Source of the DNA: JAAYHV01 sp964400515
Lineage (GTDB): Bacteria > Bacillota > Clostridia > Peptostreptococcales > Anaerovoracaceae
DNA: 64,000 nt
Direction of reading: 5' to 3'
NCBI GenBank assembly: GCA_964400515.1
Contig: CAYNTJ010000005.1
Coordinates: forward strand, 84,933 to 148,932
The position numbers and the translations under genes were made by a program. The notes under the pieces were generated by a model. The model had not been told where the DNA came from. It saw nothing but the letters and a program-made list of their open reading frames with translations, and did no database searches. Each line of letters opens with the position of its first letter. Within the stretch, counting starts at the first letter, position 1. Shown here piece after piece: positions 1 through 8,245 of this stretch.

Positions 1-262
1 CTTCAAATCTACCTGAAGCAATTTCGGTAGTTATTGTTTCGATTGGTTGTGGGTCTATTCCATCAAAATACTTAGCAGGAGGTAGTGGAACTCCCTGTTT
101 TAGAGGTTCTGAACATTGTCTGTAAGTAAAAGGTCCCATTTGAAGATTCTCAACAGGTTTTCTCCAAGTCCAACCTCTTCTTCTTGGTTCATAATGTTCA
201 AGGTCTTTAAGTATTTCATCAACATCCAGCTTTTCATTTCTATTTAATACCATGTCTGCCAT
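1..262 (-). CDS. oraE: D-ornithine 4,5-aminomutase large subunit, N-terminal part (runs off left edge)
   Basis: The reading frame starts at an ATG (262-260) after a good AAGGAGG site and stays open to the window edge, so only about 87 N-terminal residues are present. They begin MADMVLNRNEKL and include PRRRGWTW, a stretch I associate with OraE. OraE carries the adenosylcobalamin and PLP sites (beyond the edge) and, with OraS, converts D-ornithine to 2,4-diaminopentanoate. It lies one base after the oraS stop codon, so the two subunits are translationally linked. Identity rests on the N-terminal sequence plus the complete neighbouring ornithine genes. Confidence 0.9.
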   Translation of the reverse strand, partial: MADMVLNRNEKLDVDEILKDLEHYEPRRRGWTWRKPVENLQMGPFTYRQCSEPLKQGVPLPPAKYFDGIDPQPIETITTEIASGRFE

Positions 263-263
263 A

Positions 264-626
264 TTACTTTACCTCCTTGAATGATTCTGCAACTTCGTTC
301 CAGCCATCTCCTTCAGCAAGCTTTATGCTAGCTTCTCTGATAGAGATGTCTCTTAATTTAGCTAATTTGTACACGCAGTGGCCAGCACCCTTACGCATCA
401 AATTTCTATCCATGCAGTTTTCTACAATTTTTTGAGTGTCTAAAGAAGATACTCCCATTCTCAGTAATACGGATCTTTCCACAGAAGGTGTAGTATTCTT
501 ATAGCCTAATTCCAGTAAAGGATTAACTACTTTTTCTGTAGTTTCCCAAAATCTGTTGTAAAGCTCTTCATCAGAAAGATTAGCTATATGCTTTCTTCTT
601 TCTTCAAAATCATCTTTTCTTTTCAT
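264..626 (-). CDS. oraS: D-ornithine 4,5-aminomutase small subunit
   Basis: A protein of 120 residues, the usual OraS length, rich in charged helices and without an obvious catalytic motif. In the known enzyme OraS is the small partner of the B12- and PLP-dependent OraE and is needed for the 4,5-amino shift of D-ornithine. The start is MKRKDDFEERRK behind AAGGAGAAAAAAG. Position between ortB and oraE matches the clostridial ornithine operon order. The gap of about 80 bases to ortB holds no clear terminator, so co-transcription is likely. Confidence 0.93.
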   Translation of the reverse strand: MKRKDDFEERRKHIANLSDEELYNRFWETTEKVVNPLLELGYKNTTPSVERSVLLRMGVSSLDTQKIVENCMDRNLMRKGAGHCVYKLAKLRDISIREASIKLAEGDGWNEVAESFKEVK

Positions 627-705
627 CTTTTTTCTCCTTAATACTTATATAATTGCATGCCGGCTGCTAAAAGCAGTCGGTATGCCAAAAATAATCTGAT
701 ACGAA

Positions 706-2121
706 TTATAAAGCTTTTTTAATTTCTTCGATTCTAGCTTTTACTTCTTCAACTGTCAAAGCAGTTTCCTCCGCTAAGAACTTAACATCTTCTTCAGTTG
801 GTTCTAAAGTGTAGGTTGTAAGAGCCTTTTTAATTAATGAATTTCTCATACGATTAATGTCTAAATCCTTAACTCTGAAATCTTTAGCAGATTCCGGAAT
901 TATCACATTAACCCCCGGTTTGTCTTCGTCAGGATTTCCGAATCTAACTTCAATTCCGTTATCTCTGGCAAAATCAAGCTGAGGTTGCACATGTTTTCCT
1001 GCTCCCGTATATTCTGTTTCACTGATTACAAGTATTTGATCTTCAGGCATTTCCTGAGCTATACAAAATGCTGCAGCTAGCGCAGTATTTCCTGCAGGGC
1101 CTCTTTCTATACCTTCAAAAGTAGCAAGAAGTTCAGTGATACACATTACTTCGCCTTGGGTTACAGTAACATATCTGTCCATGTAACGAAGAGGTCTGGC
1201 CGCTGAACGAGGTACATCGGATCTATCAGGCCATGTTGCAAAAGGTACTCCAAAACCGGTGTGACCAGTTGTACATGATTTCTTGTTAAATTGATTGTCT
1301 GATGCCATATGCAGTCCTGTAAGGTCTATAGAAGCAGCATATACCTTTGAATCGTTTGCGCCTGCTTTTCTAAGTCCTCTGGCAGTTCCTGTAACCATAC
1401 CACCACCTGCATTTGTGCAAACAACTACATCCGGATCTTTTCCAAATCTTTCTCTGCACTGCATAGCAATCTCATAGCCTAAAGTTTCGATACCTGCTAT
1501 ACCAAATGGTGAATACAAAGATGCATTGAAGTATTCTGTATCTTCCAATAATGAAATTGCTTCATAGAAAAGCTCAGGACCTACGGTAATTTGAACTACT
1601 TCAGCACCTAATGCTTCACATGCTCTGGCTTTTTCAATTATTTCCGGTTGTCCTACTTCTTTTGAGTCAAAGGCTTCTTGTACTATTATGCATTTTAATC
1701 CTTGCATAGCAGCTTGAGAAGCTACTGCAGCGCCATAGTTACCAGATGTAGCTGCTATTACTCCTTTATAGCCATTCTTTTTTGCAAATGCCACTGCACA
1801 AGCAGCTCTTCTTGCTTTGAATGAACCGGAAGGATTGGAGCATTCGTCTTTAGCACATATTGTTGCACCAAAACCCGGTTTTGCGCACTTCCTGGCAAGT
1901 GCAGTTAAATTTCTTAATTCAAATAACGGGGTATTACCAACACCTGTTAAGCTTTGAACTCTTTCTATTTCTTCCAGTGTGAATCCTGTGGAACGCATCA
2001 TTTTTTCATAATCGAATGCAATTGAACCGCTTTCAAATTCATCATAATCCATTCCTAAAGCAGCCTTCATTACTTCGCCTTTACGTCCCATTACGGAAGC
2101 ATAATCTTTTGCCAATGCCAT
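706..2121 (-). CDS. ortB: 2-amino-4-oxopentanoate thiolase, beta subunit (PLP)
   Basis: A 471-residue fold-type II PLP enzyme resembling threonine synthase. The Schiff-base lysine is in NPSGSFKARRA (near residue 102), and glycine-rich phosphate loops follow (TSGNYGAAVAS, NAGGGMVTG). With OrtA it cleaves 2-amino-4-oxopentanoate with CoA to acetyl-CoA and D-alanine, the thiolytic step of ornithine fermentation. The ATG overlaps the ortA stop as TAATG and its GGAGGTG ribosome site lies inside ortA, so translation is coupled. The assignment is firm from length, motif and the ortA/ord/oraS context. Confidence 0.95.
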   Translation of the reverse strand: MALAKDYASVMGRKGEVMKAALGMDYDEFESGSIAFDYEKMMRSTGFTLEEIERVQSLTGVGNTPLFELRNLTALARKCAKPGFGATICAKDECSNPSGSFKARRAACAVAFAKKNGYKGVIAATSGNYGAAVASQAAMQGLKCIIVQEAFDSKEVGQPEIIEKARACEALGAEVVQITVGPELFYEAISLLEDTEYFNASLYSPFGIAGIETLGYEIAMQCRERFGKDPDVVVCTNAGGGMVTGTARGLRKAGANDSKVYAASIDLTGLHMASDNQFNKKSCTTGHTGFGVPFATWPDRSDVPRSAARPLRYMDRYVTVTQGEVMCITELLATFEGIERGPAGNTALAAAFCIAQEMPEDQILVISETEYTGAGKHVQPQLDFARDNGIEVRFGNPDEDKPGVNVIIPESAKDFRVKDLDINRMRNSLIKKALTTYTLEPTEEDVKFLAEETALTVEEVKARIEEIKKAL

Positions 2122-2420
2122 TATTCATCACCTCCGAACAAAAATTCTCTGTATCTTCTGTCAATCTCCACCAGCTCCGGTACAAATTTACCATAGCTGT
2201 GAGTGTAATAAGGATTAACCTCAGTTAATTCTCCTGTTTCAGTTCTACCTACTGCTGTAACAACTTCAACTTCATCACCAATTTCGGCATTCTCTTTTAA
2301 GAATCCCTTTGTCCACATTACAAGCGGAGTAGCCTTTGTATCTTCAGGATCCTGTGGTGCTCTTTCACCAACGGGAAGCAAGACTTTTTTTATTCTTACC
2401 CATTCTCCTTTTTTTACCAT
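2121..2420 (-). CDS. ortA: 2-amino-4-oxopentanoate thiolase, alpha subunit
   Basis: A 99-residue protein beginning MVKKGEWVRIKKVLL, with the small beta-rich sequence typical of OrtA and no catalytic cofactor motif of its own. It is the obligatory small partner of OrtB in thiolysis of 2-amino-4-oxopentanoate. The gene lies 22 bases after ord and overlaps ortB by one base, so subunits are probably made in matched amounts. Family length is about 100 residues, as here. Confidence 0.92.
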   Translation of the reverse strand: MVKKGEWVRIKKVLLPVGERAPQDPEDTKATPLVMWTKGFLKENAEIGDEVEVVTAVGRTETGELTEVNPYYTHSYGKFVPELVEIDRRYREFLFGGDE

Positions 2421-2442
2421 AACATTTCTCCTTACATGTTTA

Positions 2443-3501
2443 CTATTTTACAATCTTCTTATCTTCTTTGATCTTATCTCTATAATCACCTAATACGCAG
2501 CATGGAATTGGAAGTGAAAGCATAGTGTGTAATCCTGCATCAGCATTGATAACCTGTGGAATCATGTTAACAAGCATAGCAATAGTTCCCAATCCACCTT
2601 CTACCTCAGGGCTGTTAACCATATTGATATTTGGAGTTCCTTTAATTATTACATAGTCACCTGTATTAATTCCAACCTGTTCAGGTTCAATCTGTTGAGG
2701 GTGATCCATTTCAATTACGCATTCACCGTTCATGTATGCATTTCCAACCATGGCAACGCCTGCACAAGTTCCTGCTTTAGCTTCTCCGTAAGGAGCAACT
2801 CTGTCTACATCTGTTACTATAGGTTCCATATCTTGTTCAAACTTATCTATTTCCCAGCCAAGACCTTCAGCCATCATTCCTACTGATTCGTGGAAACCTA
2901 CATGTCCTGCCATAGTACCGTCTGCTTTTCTTGCCTTGAATTCGTCAATTGATATTCCTATACCTTGCTCTTCCATTACAGTAGGACCAAATGGAGAAAG
3001 GGAGTTTACTCTTCTTGATACGATATGTTCAACATCAGTCATAGCACCTGTCATAACCAAAACCAGCATATCCATTATGTGACCAGGATTGATTCCTGTA
3101 CCCAATACTGAAACGCCGTTTTCTTTAGCAATTCTATCTATTTCAGCAGCTAATTCCGGTTCCTGAGCTGCAGGATAAGCCATTTGCTCTGCAGAAGTAA
3201 TTACGTTTATTCCTTGCTCCATTACAAACTTCAGCTTAGGGAATACTCCTTTAGTAAAAGAATCAGTACATACAACTACGATATCAGCTGCACCCGGCTT
3301 TATAATTTCCATAGCATCACCGATTATTACTTCTTCTTTATCGCCTTTCTCTACGCCAAGAACTTCAAACATAGATTTTCCTACTTTAGCTCCTATATCA
3401 CCAACGCCTACGATGTCAATTCCTTTTCTGTTTAATAAGGTCTTTGCGATTCCGCTACCCATAGCACCAAATCCCCAAATAATTACTTTTACGTTTTTCA
3501 T
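2443..3501 (-). CDS. ord: 2,4-diaminopentanoate dehydrogenase
   Basis: A dinucleotide-binding dehydrogenase with an N-terminal Rossmann motif (IIWGFGAMGSGIAK) and the dihydrodipicolinate-reductase-like fold expected of Ord. It oxidatively deaminates 2,4-diaminopentanoate to 2-amino-4-oxopentanoate, yielding NAD(P)H. The frame is open for 19 codons further upstream, but I choose the ATG at 3501 (MKNVKVIIWG, 352 residues). It has AAAGGAG in front, and the sigma-54 start point predicted near 3558 makes the longer form unlikely. It is the first gene of the operon, so the regulated promoter upstream controls the whole pathway. Confidence 0.93.
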   Translation of the reverse strand: MKNVKVIIWGFGAMGSGIAKTLLNRKGIDIVGVGDIGAKVGKSMFEVLGVEKGDKEEVIIGDAMEIIKPGAADIVVVCTDSFTKGVFPKLKFVMEQGINVITSAEQMAYPAAQEPELAAEIDRIAKENGVSVLGTGINPGHIMDMLVLVMTGAMTDVEHIVSRRVNSLSPFGPTVMEEQGIGISIDEFKARKADGTMAGHVGFHESVGMMAEGLGWEIDKFEQDMEPIVTDVDRVAPYGEAKAGTCAGVAMVGNAYMNGECVIEMDHPQQIEPEQVGINTGDYVIIKGTPNINMVNSPEVEGGLGTIAMLVNMIPQVINADAGLHTMLSLPIPCCVLGDYRDKIKEDKKIVK

Positions 3502-3569
3502 CTTTTTTCTCCTTTGATAATAATTATAATATAAGTGAAACACCACTTTTTTACGCACCTATATATTAA

Positions 3570-3584
3570 GCAAGTATTGTGCCA
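3570..3584 (-). promoter_or_regulatory. Sigma-54 (-24/-12) promoter of the ornithine operon
   Basis: On the minus strand the sequence reads TGGCACAATACTTGC. It has the invariant GG and GC with exactly ten bases between them, an almost perfect match to the RpoN consensus. Transcription would start near 3558, giving a leader of about 57 bases before ord. The neighbouring gene encodes the matching kind of activator. Confidence 0.9.
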
Positions 3585-3703
3585 AACAAGATGGGTATTA
3601 TGTATACATGATTCGTTATTTATTTGTGTTTTTCCCTAAGTATCCGGGAAAACTTGTCGAAAGTGCTGTATTGTTTACAATTATTCTCAAACTGCGCAAA
3701 ATT

Positions 3704-3731
3704 AAAAGGAGACCACGCCGGTTCTCCTTTT
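3704..3731 (-). terminator. Intrinsic terminator of the sigma-54 activator gene
   Basis: A nine-base-pair stem (AAAAGGAGA with TCTCCTTTT) closes a ten-base loop and is followed on the minus strand by AATTTT. It lies about 45 bases after the activator stop codon and separates that gene from the ornithine promoter. Confidence 0.65.
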
Positions 3732-3737
3732 ATCAGT

Positions 3738-3773
3738 GCAAATAAATTTGCTATTTGCCGCAAATATATTTGC
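3738..3773. promoter_or_regulatory. Two phased palindromes, likely upstream activator sites
   Basis: GCAAATAAATTTGC (3738-3751, one mismatch from perfect symmetry) and GCAAATATATTTGC (3760-3773, perfect) have centres 22 bases apart, about two helical turns. They lie roughly 180-215 bases upstream of the predicted sigma-54 start, a normal distance for enhancer sites. The same core recurs in front of the activator gene at 5237-5250. The binding protein is inferred, not shown. Confidence 0.7.
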
Positions 3774-3776
3774 TAT

Positions 3777-5186
3777 TTATATTTTAGCTTCTATATTGTA
3801 CTTCTTAATCTTATGCTGCAAGGTTTGCCTCTTTATGCTTAATTCCTCCGCCGCCTTTGTAATATTGTTCTTTTGATTAATCAAAGCCTCCCTTATAAGC
3901 TCCCTTTCAATATTACTTAAGTATTCATCCAATCCTCCTATATTATCAGCAGAATTAACATGTTTATATGCTTCCATCTCCGCTATCGGAAGGGATATCA
4001 TATGTTCGTTTAATACTCTTGCGTCATCGGAAAGGGAAACGGCTTGCATAATAATATTTTCCAGCTCCCTAACATTTCCGGGATAATCATAACTCTCCAG
4101 TTTTTTCAATGCCCTTTCAGAAATCAGCATCGGCTCTTTTTCAAATCTTCTGCAGTGCTTATTTACAAGGGACTGGGACAACCTCTCAATATCATCTTTT
4201 CTTTTTCTTAAAGGAGGTATTAATAAACTCACAACATTAAGTCTATAAAATAGATCCTTACGCAAAAGGCCTTTATCTATCAACATTTGAGGTGATTGAT
4301 TTACAGTTGCGATTATCCTTACATCAATGGGAATATCCCTTTCACCCCCGACTCTCCTTATATACTCTTCCTGTAAAACTCTGAGCAGCTTACTTTGCAA
4401 ATTGTATGGCATAGCACTGATTTCATCCAAAAGCAATGTCCCACCGTTGGCTTGTTCAAACATGCCGGGCCTATCAACAGCACCTGTGAAACCGCCCTTA
4501 CTGGTCCCAAACAATATGCCTTCCAAAAGACTTTCAGGTAGTGCTGCACAATTTTGTGCCATAAAAGGTTTATTTCTTCTTTTTCCTCCATAGTGAAGAC
4601 TTTGAGCAAAAAGCTCTTTACCTGTTCCCGTTTCGCCTATTATCATAACCGAAGTGCTGCTGTTTGCGGCTTTTTTCGCCTTGTTTTTTAATTTGATTAT
4701 TTCTGTATTCTCACCAATTATATCATCAAAAACATACTTTTTAATCTCCGGCTTCTTTTTAGCCGTCACAAGAGATTCATCTTCTGGTATTTCTTCCAAT
4801 TCAAGAATCCTGTCAGATAGGGATTTTATATGGGTAATATCCTTGGCAATTTCTATTGCTCCTATGATTTTGCCCCTGCTATGCACAGGAACCGTGCTAT
4901 TGGTGGTGGTTATTGTTCTTCCGTGGAGACTTTTATATGTTTGTTCCAGATTCAATGTGGATTGATCATATCTTGTAGCTTTAAACATTGTACTGTCAGA
5001 TATTGAAATTCCCGGAAAAGCCTTATGAAATTCCTTCCCGATTACTTCGTTTATGTTTACTTTTTCCATGGCTGCCATGGCTTCATTATAGAAAAGGCCC
5101 TTGCCCTTATCGTCTACTATATAAACACCCTCATCCACCATGCTTATAAGCGCTCTGATAATTTCTATATAATCTTCTCTGTCCAA
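3777..5186 (-). CDS. Sigma-54-dependent PAS/AAA+/Fis activator of ornithine fermentation
   Basis: An enhancer-binding protein of 469 residues. It has an N-terminal PAS sensor (IVDDKGKGLFYNEA region) and no receiver domain. The central AAA+ domain has Walker A GETGTGKE, Walker B GGTLLLDE and an arginine-finger region, and the C-terminal Fis helix-turn-helix is NNITKAAEELSIKRQTLQHK. The sigma-54 contact loop reads GGFTGA instead of the usual GAFTGA. I choose the TTG at 5186 because GGGAGGG lies eight bases upstream, although the frame opens 22 codons earlier. It probably senses ornithine or a related metabolite and drives the adjacent operon; the ligand is not known from sequence. Confidence 0.88.
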   Translation of the reverse strand: MDREDYIEIIRALISMVDEGVYIVDDKGKGLFYNEAMAAMEKVNINEVIGKEFHKAFPGISISDSTMFKATRYDQSTLNLEQTYKSLHGRTITTTNSTVPVHSRGKIIGAIEIAKDITHIKSLSDRILELEEIPEDESLVTAKKKPEIKKYVFDDIIGENTEIIKLKNKAKKAANSSTSVMIIGETGTGKELFAQSLHYGGKRRNKPFMAQNCAALPESLLEGILFGTSKGGFTGAVDRPGMFEQANGGTLLLDEISAMPYNLQSKLLRVLQEEYIRRVGGERDIPIDVRIIATVNQSPQMLIDKGLLRKDLFYRLNVVSLLIPPLRKRKDDIERLSQSLVNKHCRRFEKEPMLISERALKKLESYDYPGNVRELENIIMQAVSLSDDARVLNEHMISLPIAEMEAYKHVNSADNIGGLDEYLSNIERELIREALINQKNNITKAAEELSIKRQTLQHKIKKYNIEAKI

Positions 5187-5232
5187 ATCACAACCCTCCC
5201 TTTCGGCACATATTATATCATAATAAAAAACA

Positions 5233-5254
5233 TAGTGCAAATATATTTGCACTA
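5233..5254. promoter_or_regulatory. Perfect 22-base palindrome before the activator gene
   Basis: A perfect 22-base palindrome with core GCAAATATATTTGC (5237-5250) overlaps the stop codon of the YbaK-type gene and lies 47 bases before the TTG start of the activator. It shares its core with the two sites upstream of the ornithine promoter, which suggests autoregulation. It is too AT-rich and has no T-tract, so a terminator role is less likely. Confidence 0.65.
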
Positions 5255-5743
5255 AAGATCCAACAACTCCATCTCATTGCCTTGCCCTTCTATAAATTTA
5301 ATCACACTATCAAAGCTTAAAAAAACCGTTTTCGTACAATCGTTTGCATAGAAGGTCAGAGTTTCCCCTTGCATGTCTTTATCTAAAACAACAGTTACCT
5401 TCCCGTTAGTATCATTTAGTATTCCGAAAACCGAAACCATTCCGGGCTTTAACCCAATTAAATCGAGCATCCTTTCCTCTGACACGAAACTTAAACTCCT
5501 TTGATTAAGCTTCTCCGCTAATGCTTTTATGTCAATTCGTTTGTTTTCATCCATTGCCAACAAAAAGTAGTTTTTCTTTTTCTTATCACAAAGAAACAAG
5601 GTTTTTGTTCTTAGCCCTTCTTTTCCTTCTATATATTCATCTGCGGTTTTAATGTCCAATGCCGGAGGATGGCTAACCACCTCATATTCAATATTTAATT
5701 TTTTCAATTCTTCATAAACATAATCGCAATTATTTAAACACAC
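5252..5743 (-). CDS. YbaK/ProX-type aminoacyl-tRNA deacylase
   Basis: A YbaK/EbsC-fold protein that resembles the trans-editing prolyl-tRNA deacylases (ProX/PrdX). Supporting stretches are EYEVVSHPPALDIKTADEYI near the N-terminus and GMVSVFGILND in the middle. Such proteins hydrolyse mischarged tRNA, typically Ala- or Cys-tRNA(Pro). The frame opens at a TTG (5779), but a TATACT box lies directly upstream of it. I therefore prefer the GTG at 5743, which has AAAGGA in front and gives 163 residues. It may be co-transcribed with the activator. Confidence 0.8.
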   Translation of the reverse strand: MCLNNCDYVYEELKKLNIEYEVVSHPPALDIKTADEYIEGKEGLRTKTLFLCDKKKKNYFLLAMDENKRIDIKALAEKLNQRSLSFVSEERMLDLIGLKPGMVSVFGILNDTNGKVTVVLDKDMQGETLTFYANDCTKTVFLSFDSVIKFIEGQGNEMELLDL

Positions 5744-5780
5744 AATAATTAAATCCTTTCCCTTGAAGTAGCCCTTCAAA

Positions 5781-5794
5781 AATAGTATACTATT
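5781..5794. promoter_or_regulatory. Divergent -10 region between the YbaK-type and ArsR genes
   Basis: AATAGTATACTATT is palindromic and offers a TATACT-like -10 box to both strands, between the divergent YbaK-type and ArsR-family genes. It could also be an operator. No convincing -35 box was identified, so the call is tentative. Confidence 0.4.
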
Positions 5795-5830
5795 AAAGCA
5801 ATTAAACGATATTAAAAAGGAAGACTAATT

Positions 5831-6154
5831 ATGAGAATACGTAACGAAATATCAAAAGCCACAGATGAAGATTTAAAATTTATAGCCGATACATCTGATG
5901 CTTTGGCCCATCCGGCAAGGTTAAAAATGCTAAAATATATTATGAACGCCAATCAAAGATTGGAAAAGGTTTATACTAAAACTTTAGTCGAAGAGTTTGG
6001 TTATGCTCAAGCTACCGTTTCCCAGCATATGAAGATACTTAAGAATGCCAACCTGGTGGAAATTAAAAAAGAATATAAATACACTTTATATTATGCCGAT
6101 TTAGGTATGCTTATGAAGTACCTAAACGAAACTAAAAAATATTTAAACTCTTGA
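5831..6154 (+). CDS. ArsR-family transcriptional regulator
   Basis: A 107-residue winged helix-turn-helix protein. It has the ArsR signature ALAHPARLKMLKYI followed by the recognition region GYAQATVSQHMKILKNANLVE. No ArsR metal-binding CxC motif is present, so it is not an obvious metalloid sensor. The start follows AAAAAGGAAG. The last 23 bases overlap the convergent 3' end of the YkvI-type membrane gene, so transcription through either gene could affect the other. Its effector and targets are unknown; the divergent YbaK-type/activator unit is a possible target. Confidence 0.85.
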   Translation: MRIRNEISKATDEDLKFIADTSDALAHPARLKMLKYIMNANQRLEKVYTKTLVEEFGYAQATVSQHMKILKNANLVEIKKEYKYTLYYADLGMLMKYLNETKKYLNS

Positions 6155-7193
6155 TTTTATTATATGCAACAGACATAAGGTAAACAACTCCCATATACCC
6201 TAAATAAGGGTATATTTTATTTATCAATTGATCAAAAGGTAGCATTCCGCAGACAAATGCCAAAACAGCAACGGTACCTGCAAATACTTTCGCTCCCCTT
6301 GTTCCCTCCTCTACATACTTATCACACACCATCCACATCATAGGTGTGGAAGAAGAAAAAATACCGGCAATCAGTATAACCGAAAAACTCATTCCCAATA
6401 CCACCGATATTTTTTTCGCCAAATAAAGAGTGGGGATTGATAAAGCTGCTATATCGCCCAAATTTGATAACATGGCAAAATTCATAATTCCAACCGCCGT
6501 TATCAATGCACATGAACCTATTATAGCGCCCCATTTAGCTTCTTTTATGCTTTTAGCAGAAGACCCCAACGAGCAGTAATAGGTACTGCCGCAAAAAATA
6601 TTGTAGGCTCCGTATAAGATTCCGCTGAACCACCAATTTATGGCAGGTCTTTTATCATTCAAAAGGTGGAAATTACCCGATACCTCTTCTAGGGAGCCGA
6701 AATCTCTAAACAGAGTAACAAGCCCCACGAGTATAGTGAAGCCTATTATCAAAGGCCCTATTTTTGATATTATCGAAACCAGATTCTCAAATCCAAACAG
6801 GTATGCAAAAAGTATGAGTAATGTCATAATACCCGCCCCCACATAGTGGTTAATTCCATAATATTCTTCCAATGTGGCCCCCGCTCCTGAAATTAATATA
6901 ACCATAATTGCAAATATTATAATCGGCATTATTTCCTTCAGTGCTCCGCCAAGATATTTACCGCAAAAAAAACTGTATTGATTGAATTTTTTATTCATTC
7001 TGTTTTTATAACCGGTTTCCATTATATGGGAACCTAAAATCATAAACAGAAAAAGGTTAATTATTATTATACCTATACTTTTAAAGCCGTAGCTACTATA
7101 AAACTGTAATACTTCTTGCCCCGTTGCAAAACCGGAACCTATTACCCATGCTATATAGCCTCCTGTACATCTCAGTAAGTTTTTTCTATCCAA
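6132..7193 (-). CDS. YkvI-type polytopic membrane protein (APC-like)
   Basis: A very hydrophobic protein of about 353 residues with some ten predicted membrane helices. The N-terminal GYIAWVIGSGFATGQEVLQF resembles YkvI and other APC/LeuT-fold transporters, which unwind their first helix at a GSGFATG-type motif. A solute-transporter role is inferred and no substrate can be named; an amino acid is plausible beside ornithine genes. GGAGGTG lies six bases before the TTG at 7193, which I take as the start. The 3' end overlaps the convergent ArsR gene. Confidence 0.75.
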   Translation of the reverse strand: MDRKNLLRCTGGYIAWVIGSGFATGQEVLQFYSSYGFKSIGIIIINLFLFMILGSHIMETGYKNRMNKKFNQYSFFCGKYLGGALKEIMPIIIFAIMVILISGAGATLEEYYGINHYVGAGIMTLLILFAYLFGFENLVSIISKIGPLIIGFTILVGLVTLFRDFGSLEEVSGNFHLLNDKRPAINWWFSGILYGAYNIFCGSTYYCSLGSSAKSIKEAKWGAIIGSCALITAVGIMNFAMLSNLGDIAALSIPTLYLAKKISVVLGMSFSVILIAGIFSSSTPMMWMVCDKYVEEGTRGAKVFAGTVAVLAFVCGMLPFDQLINKIYPYLGYMGVVYLMSVAYNKIKSLNIF

Positions 7194-7234
7194 TAGCGGC
7201 ACCTCCAATTGTCACTGCAAGTATACCATAAAGC

Positions 7235-7283
7235 TTGACAATATTTAACAAATATATTATATTTAGATAAGAGTCTAATTAGA
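7235..7283 (+). promoter_or_regulatory. Sigma-A promoter of the sdpR operon with a possible operator
   Basis: TTGACA (7235-7240) and TATATT (7258-7263) are 17 bases apart. Just downstream, TCTAATTAGA (7274-7283) is a perfect ten-base palindrome in the position of a repressor site for the SdpR-type protein encoded next. Confidence 0.7.
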
Positions 7284-7313
7284 TACATTTAAAACTATAA
7301 GGTAGTGATTATT

Positions 7314-7583
7314 ATGATGCAAGAAACTATCAGGGCATTAAATGACCCTGTAAGGAGAAAAATCCTGGAGCTTTTGAAGGATGAGCCAAAAAGTGTCGGT
7401 GATATACTTAAGAATTTGGATGTTACCGGAGCAACCCTTTCCCATCATTTGAAGGTGCTAAAAGATGCGGGTTTATTAAGTCAGACCAGAAACAAAAACC
7501 AACTTATTTATGAAATTAACACCTCTGTTTTTGAGGAAGTATTAAAATGGATTACCGGTTTTATAAGCAGTGAGGAAAATTAA
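7314..7583 (+). CDS. sdpR: SdpR-like ArsR-family autorepressor
   Basis: A small ArsR-fold repressor of about 90 residues with ALNDPVRRKILELL and helix-turn-helix VTGATLSHHLKVLKDAGLL. In Bacillus subtilis SdpR represses its own operon and is sequestered at the membrane by SdpI. Here too an SdpI-family gene follows after one base. I prefer the ATG at 7314 over the GTG at 7305 because of ribosome-site spacing. It heads a seven-gene operon and probably represses it. Confidence 0.82.
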   Translation: MMQETIRALNDPVRRKILELLKDEPKSVGDILKNLDVTGATLSHHLKVLKDAGLLSQTRNKNQLIYEINTSVFEEVLKWITGFISSEEN

Positions 7584-7584
7584 A

Positions 7585-8241
7585 ATGAAAAACAAAAAAA
7601 TAAATATTATAATTGCCTGTTTACTGGCAATTACCCTGGTATACATATTAATTGTGTATCCAAGTTTGCCTGATCTTATACCCACCCATTTCGGAGTATC
7701 GGGGAATGCCGATGGTTATAGCAAAAAATCATATATTTTCGTAATCTACGGGCTTTTGATCTTGTTAAATATACTTATGCCTACAATAGCAAAAATTGAT
7801 CCGAAAAGAGAAAATTATTCGAGATTTTTTAAGTCCTTTGATATTTCTAGGGTGGCAATTAACCTTCTTTTTATGGGATTGATAGTAGTTATTACCCAGT
7901 CCTCTTTGTCTAATCTGACGGAAACCTTTTCCGTAGACAGGTTGGTACCTGCCATGCTGGGACTGGTTTTTATAGTAATAGGTAACTATATGCCAAAGTT
8001 CAAGCATAACTATACTATGGGAATAAAAACACCTTGGACGTTGGCGGATGAAAACGTATGGAACAGGACCCACAGAATATCAGGCCCCATTTGGATTTTT
8101 GCCGGCGCTATTATGATAATAAATAGATTCTTGTTTCAAAACACTCTTTCAATGTATATAATAATAGTAGTGATAATATTTATAGTGATTTTCCCTTTTG
8201 TATATTCATATTTGATTTATAGGAAATATCATAAGGAGTAA
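7585..8241 (+). CDS. sdpI: SdpI-family membrane protein
   Basis: A protein of about 218 residues with six membrane segments. The N-terminal DUF1648-type region contains LPDLIPTHFGVSGNADGYSKK, and the middle GIKTPWTLADENVWNRTHR is the SdpI-family signature. In B. subtilis SdpI gives immunity to the SdpC killing factor and signals by sequestering SdpR. No sdpC-like toxin gene is visible here. The ATG at 7585 is preferred because GAGGAAAAT lies upstream; the gene follows sdpR by one base. Confidence 0.85.
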   Translation: MKNKKINIIIACLLAITLVYILIVYPSLPDLIPTHFGVSGNADGYSKKSYIFVIYGLLILLNILMPTIAKIDPKRENYSRFFKSFDISRVAINLLFMGLIVVITQSSLSNLTETFSVDRLVPAMLGLVFIVIGNYMPKFKHNYTMGIKTPWTLADENVWNRTHRISGPIWIFAGAIMIINRFLFQNTLSMYIIIVVIIFIVIFPFVYSYLIYRKYHKE

Positions 8242-8245
8242 AGCC

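Noticed and set aside
3502..3558. Longer N-terminus for the diaminopentanoate dehydrogenase
   Set aside because: The predicted sigma-54 transcription start falls at about 3558 and the internal ATG at 3501 has the proper ribosome site and begins the Rossmann fold.
7585..8241. Full SDP toxin system (sdpABC-sdpRI)
   Set aside because: Only the sdpR and sdpI counterparts are present; no SdpA, SdpB or SdpC-like gene was found in the window.
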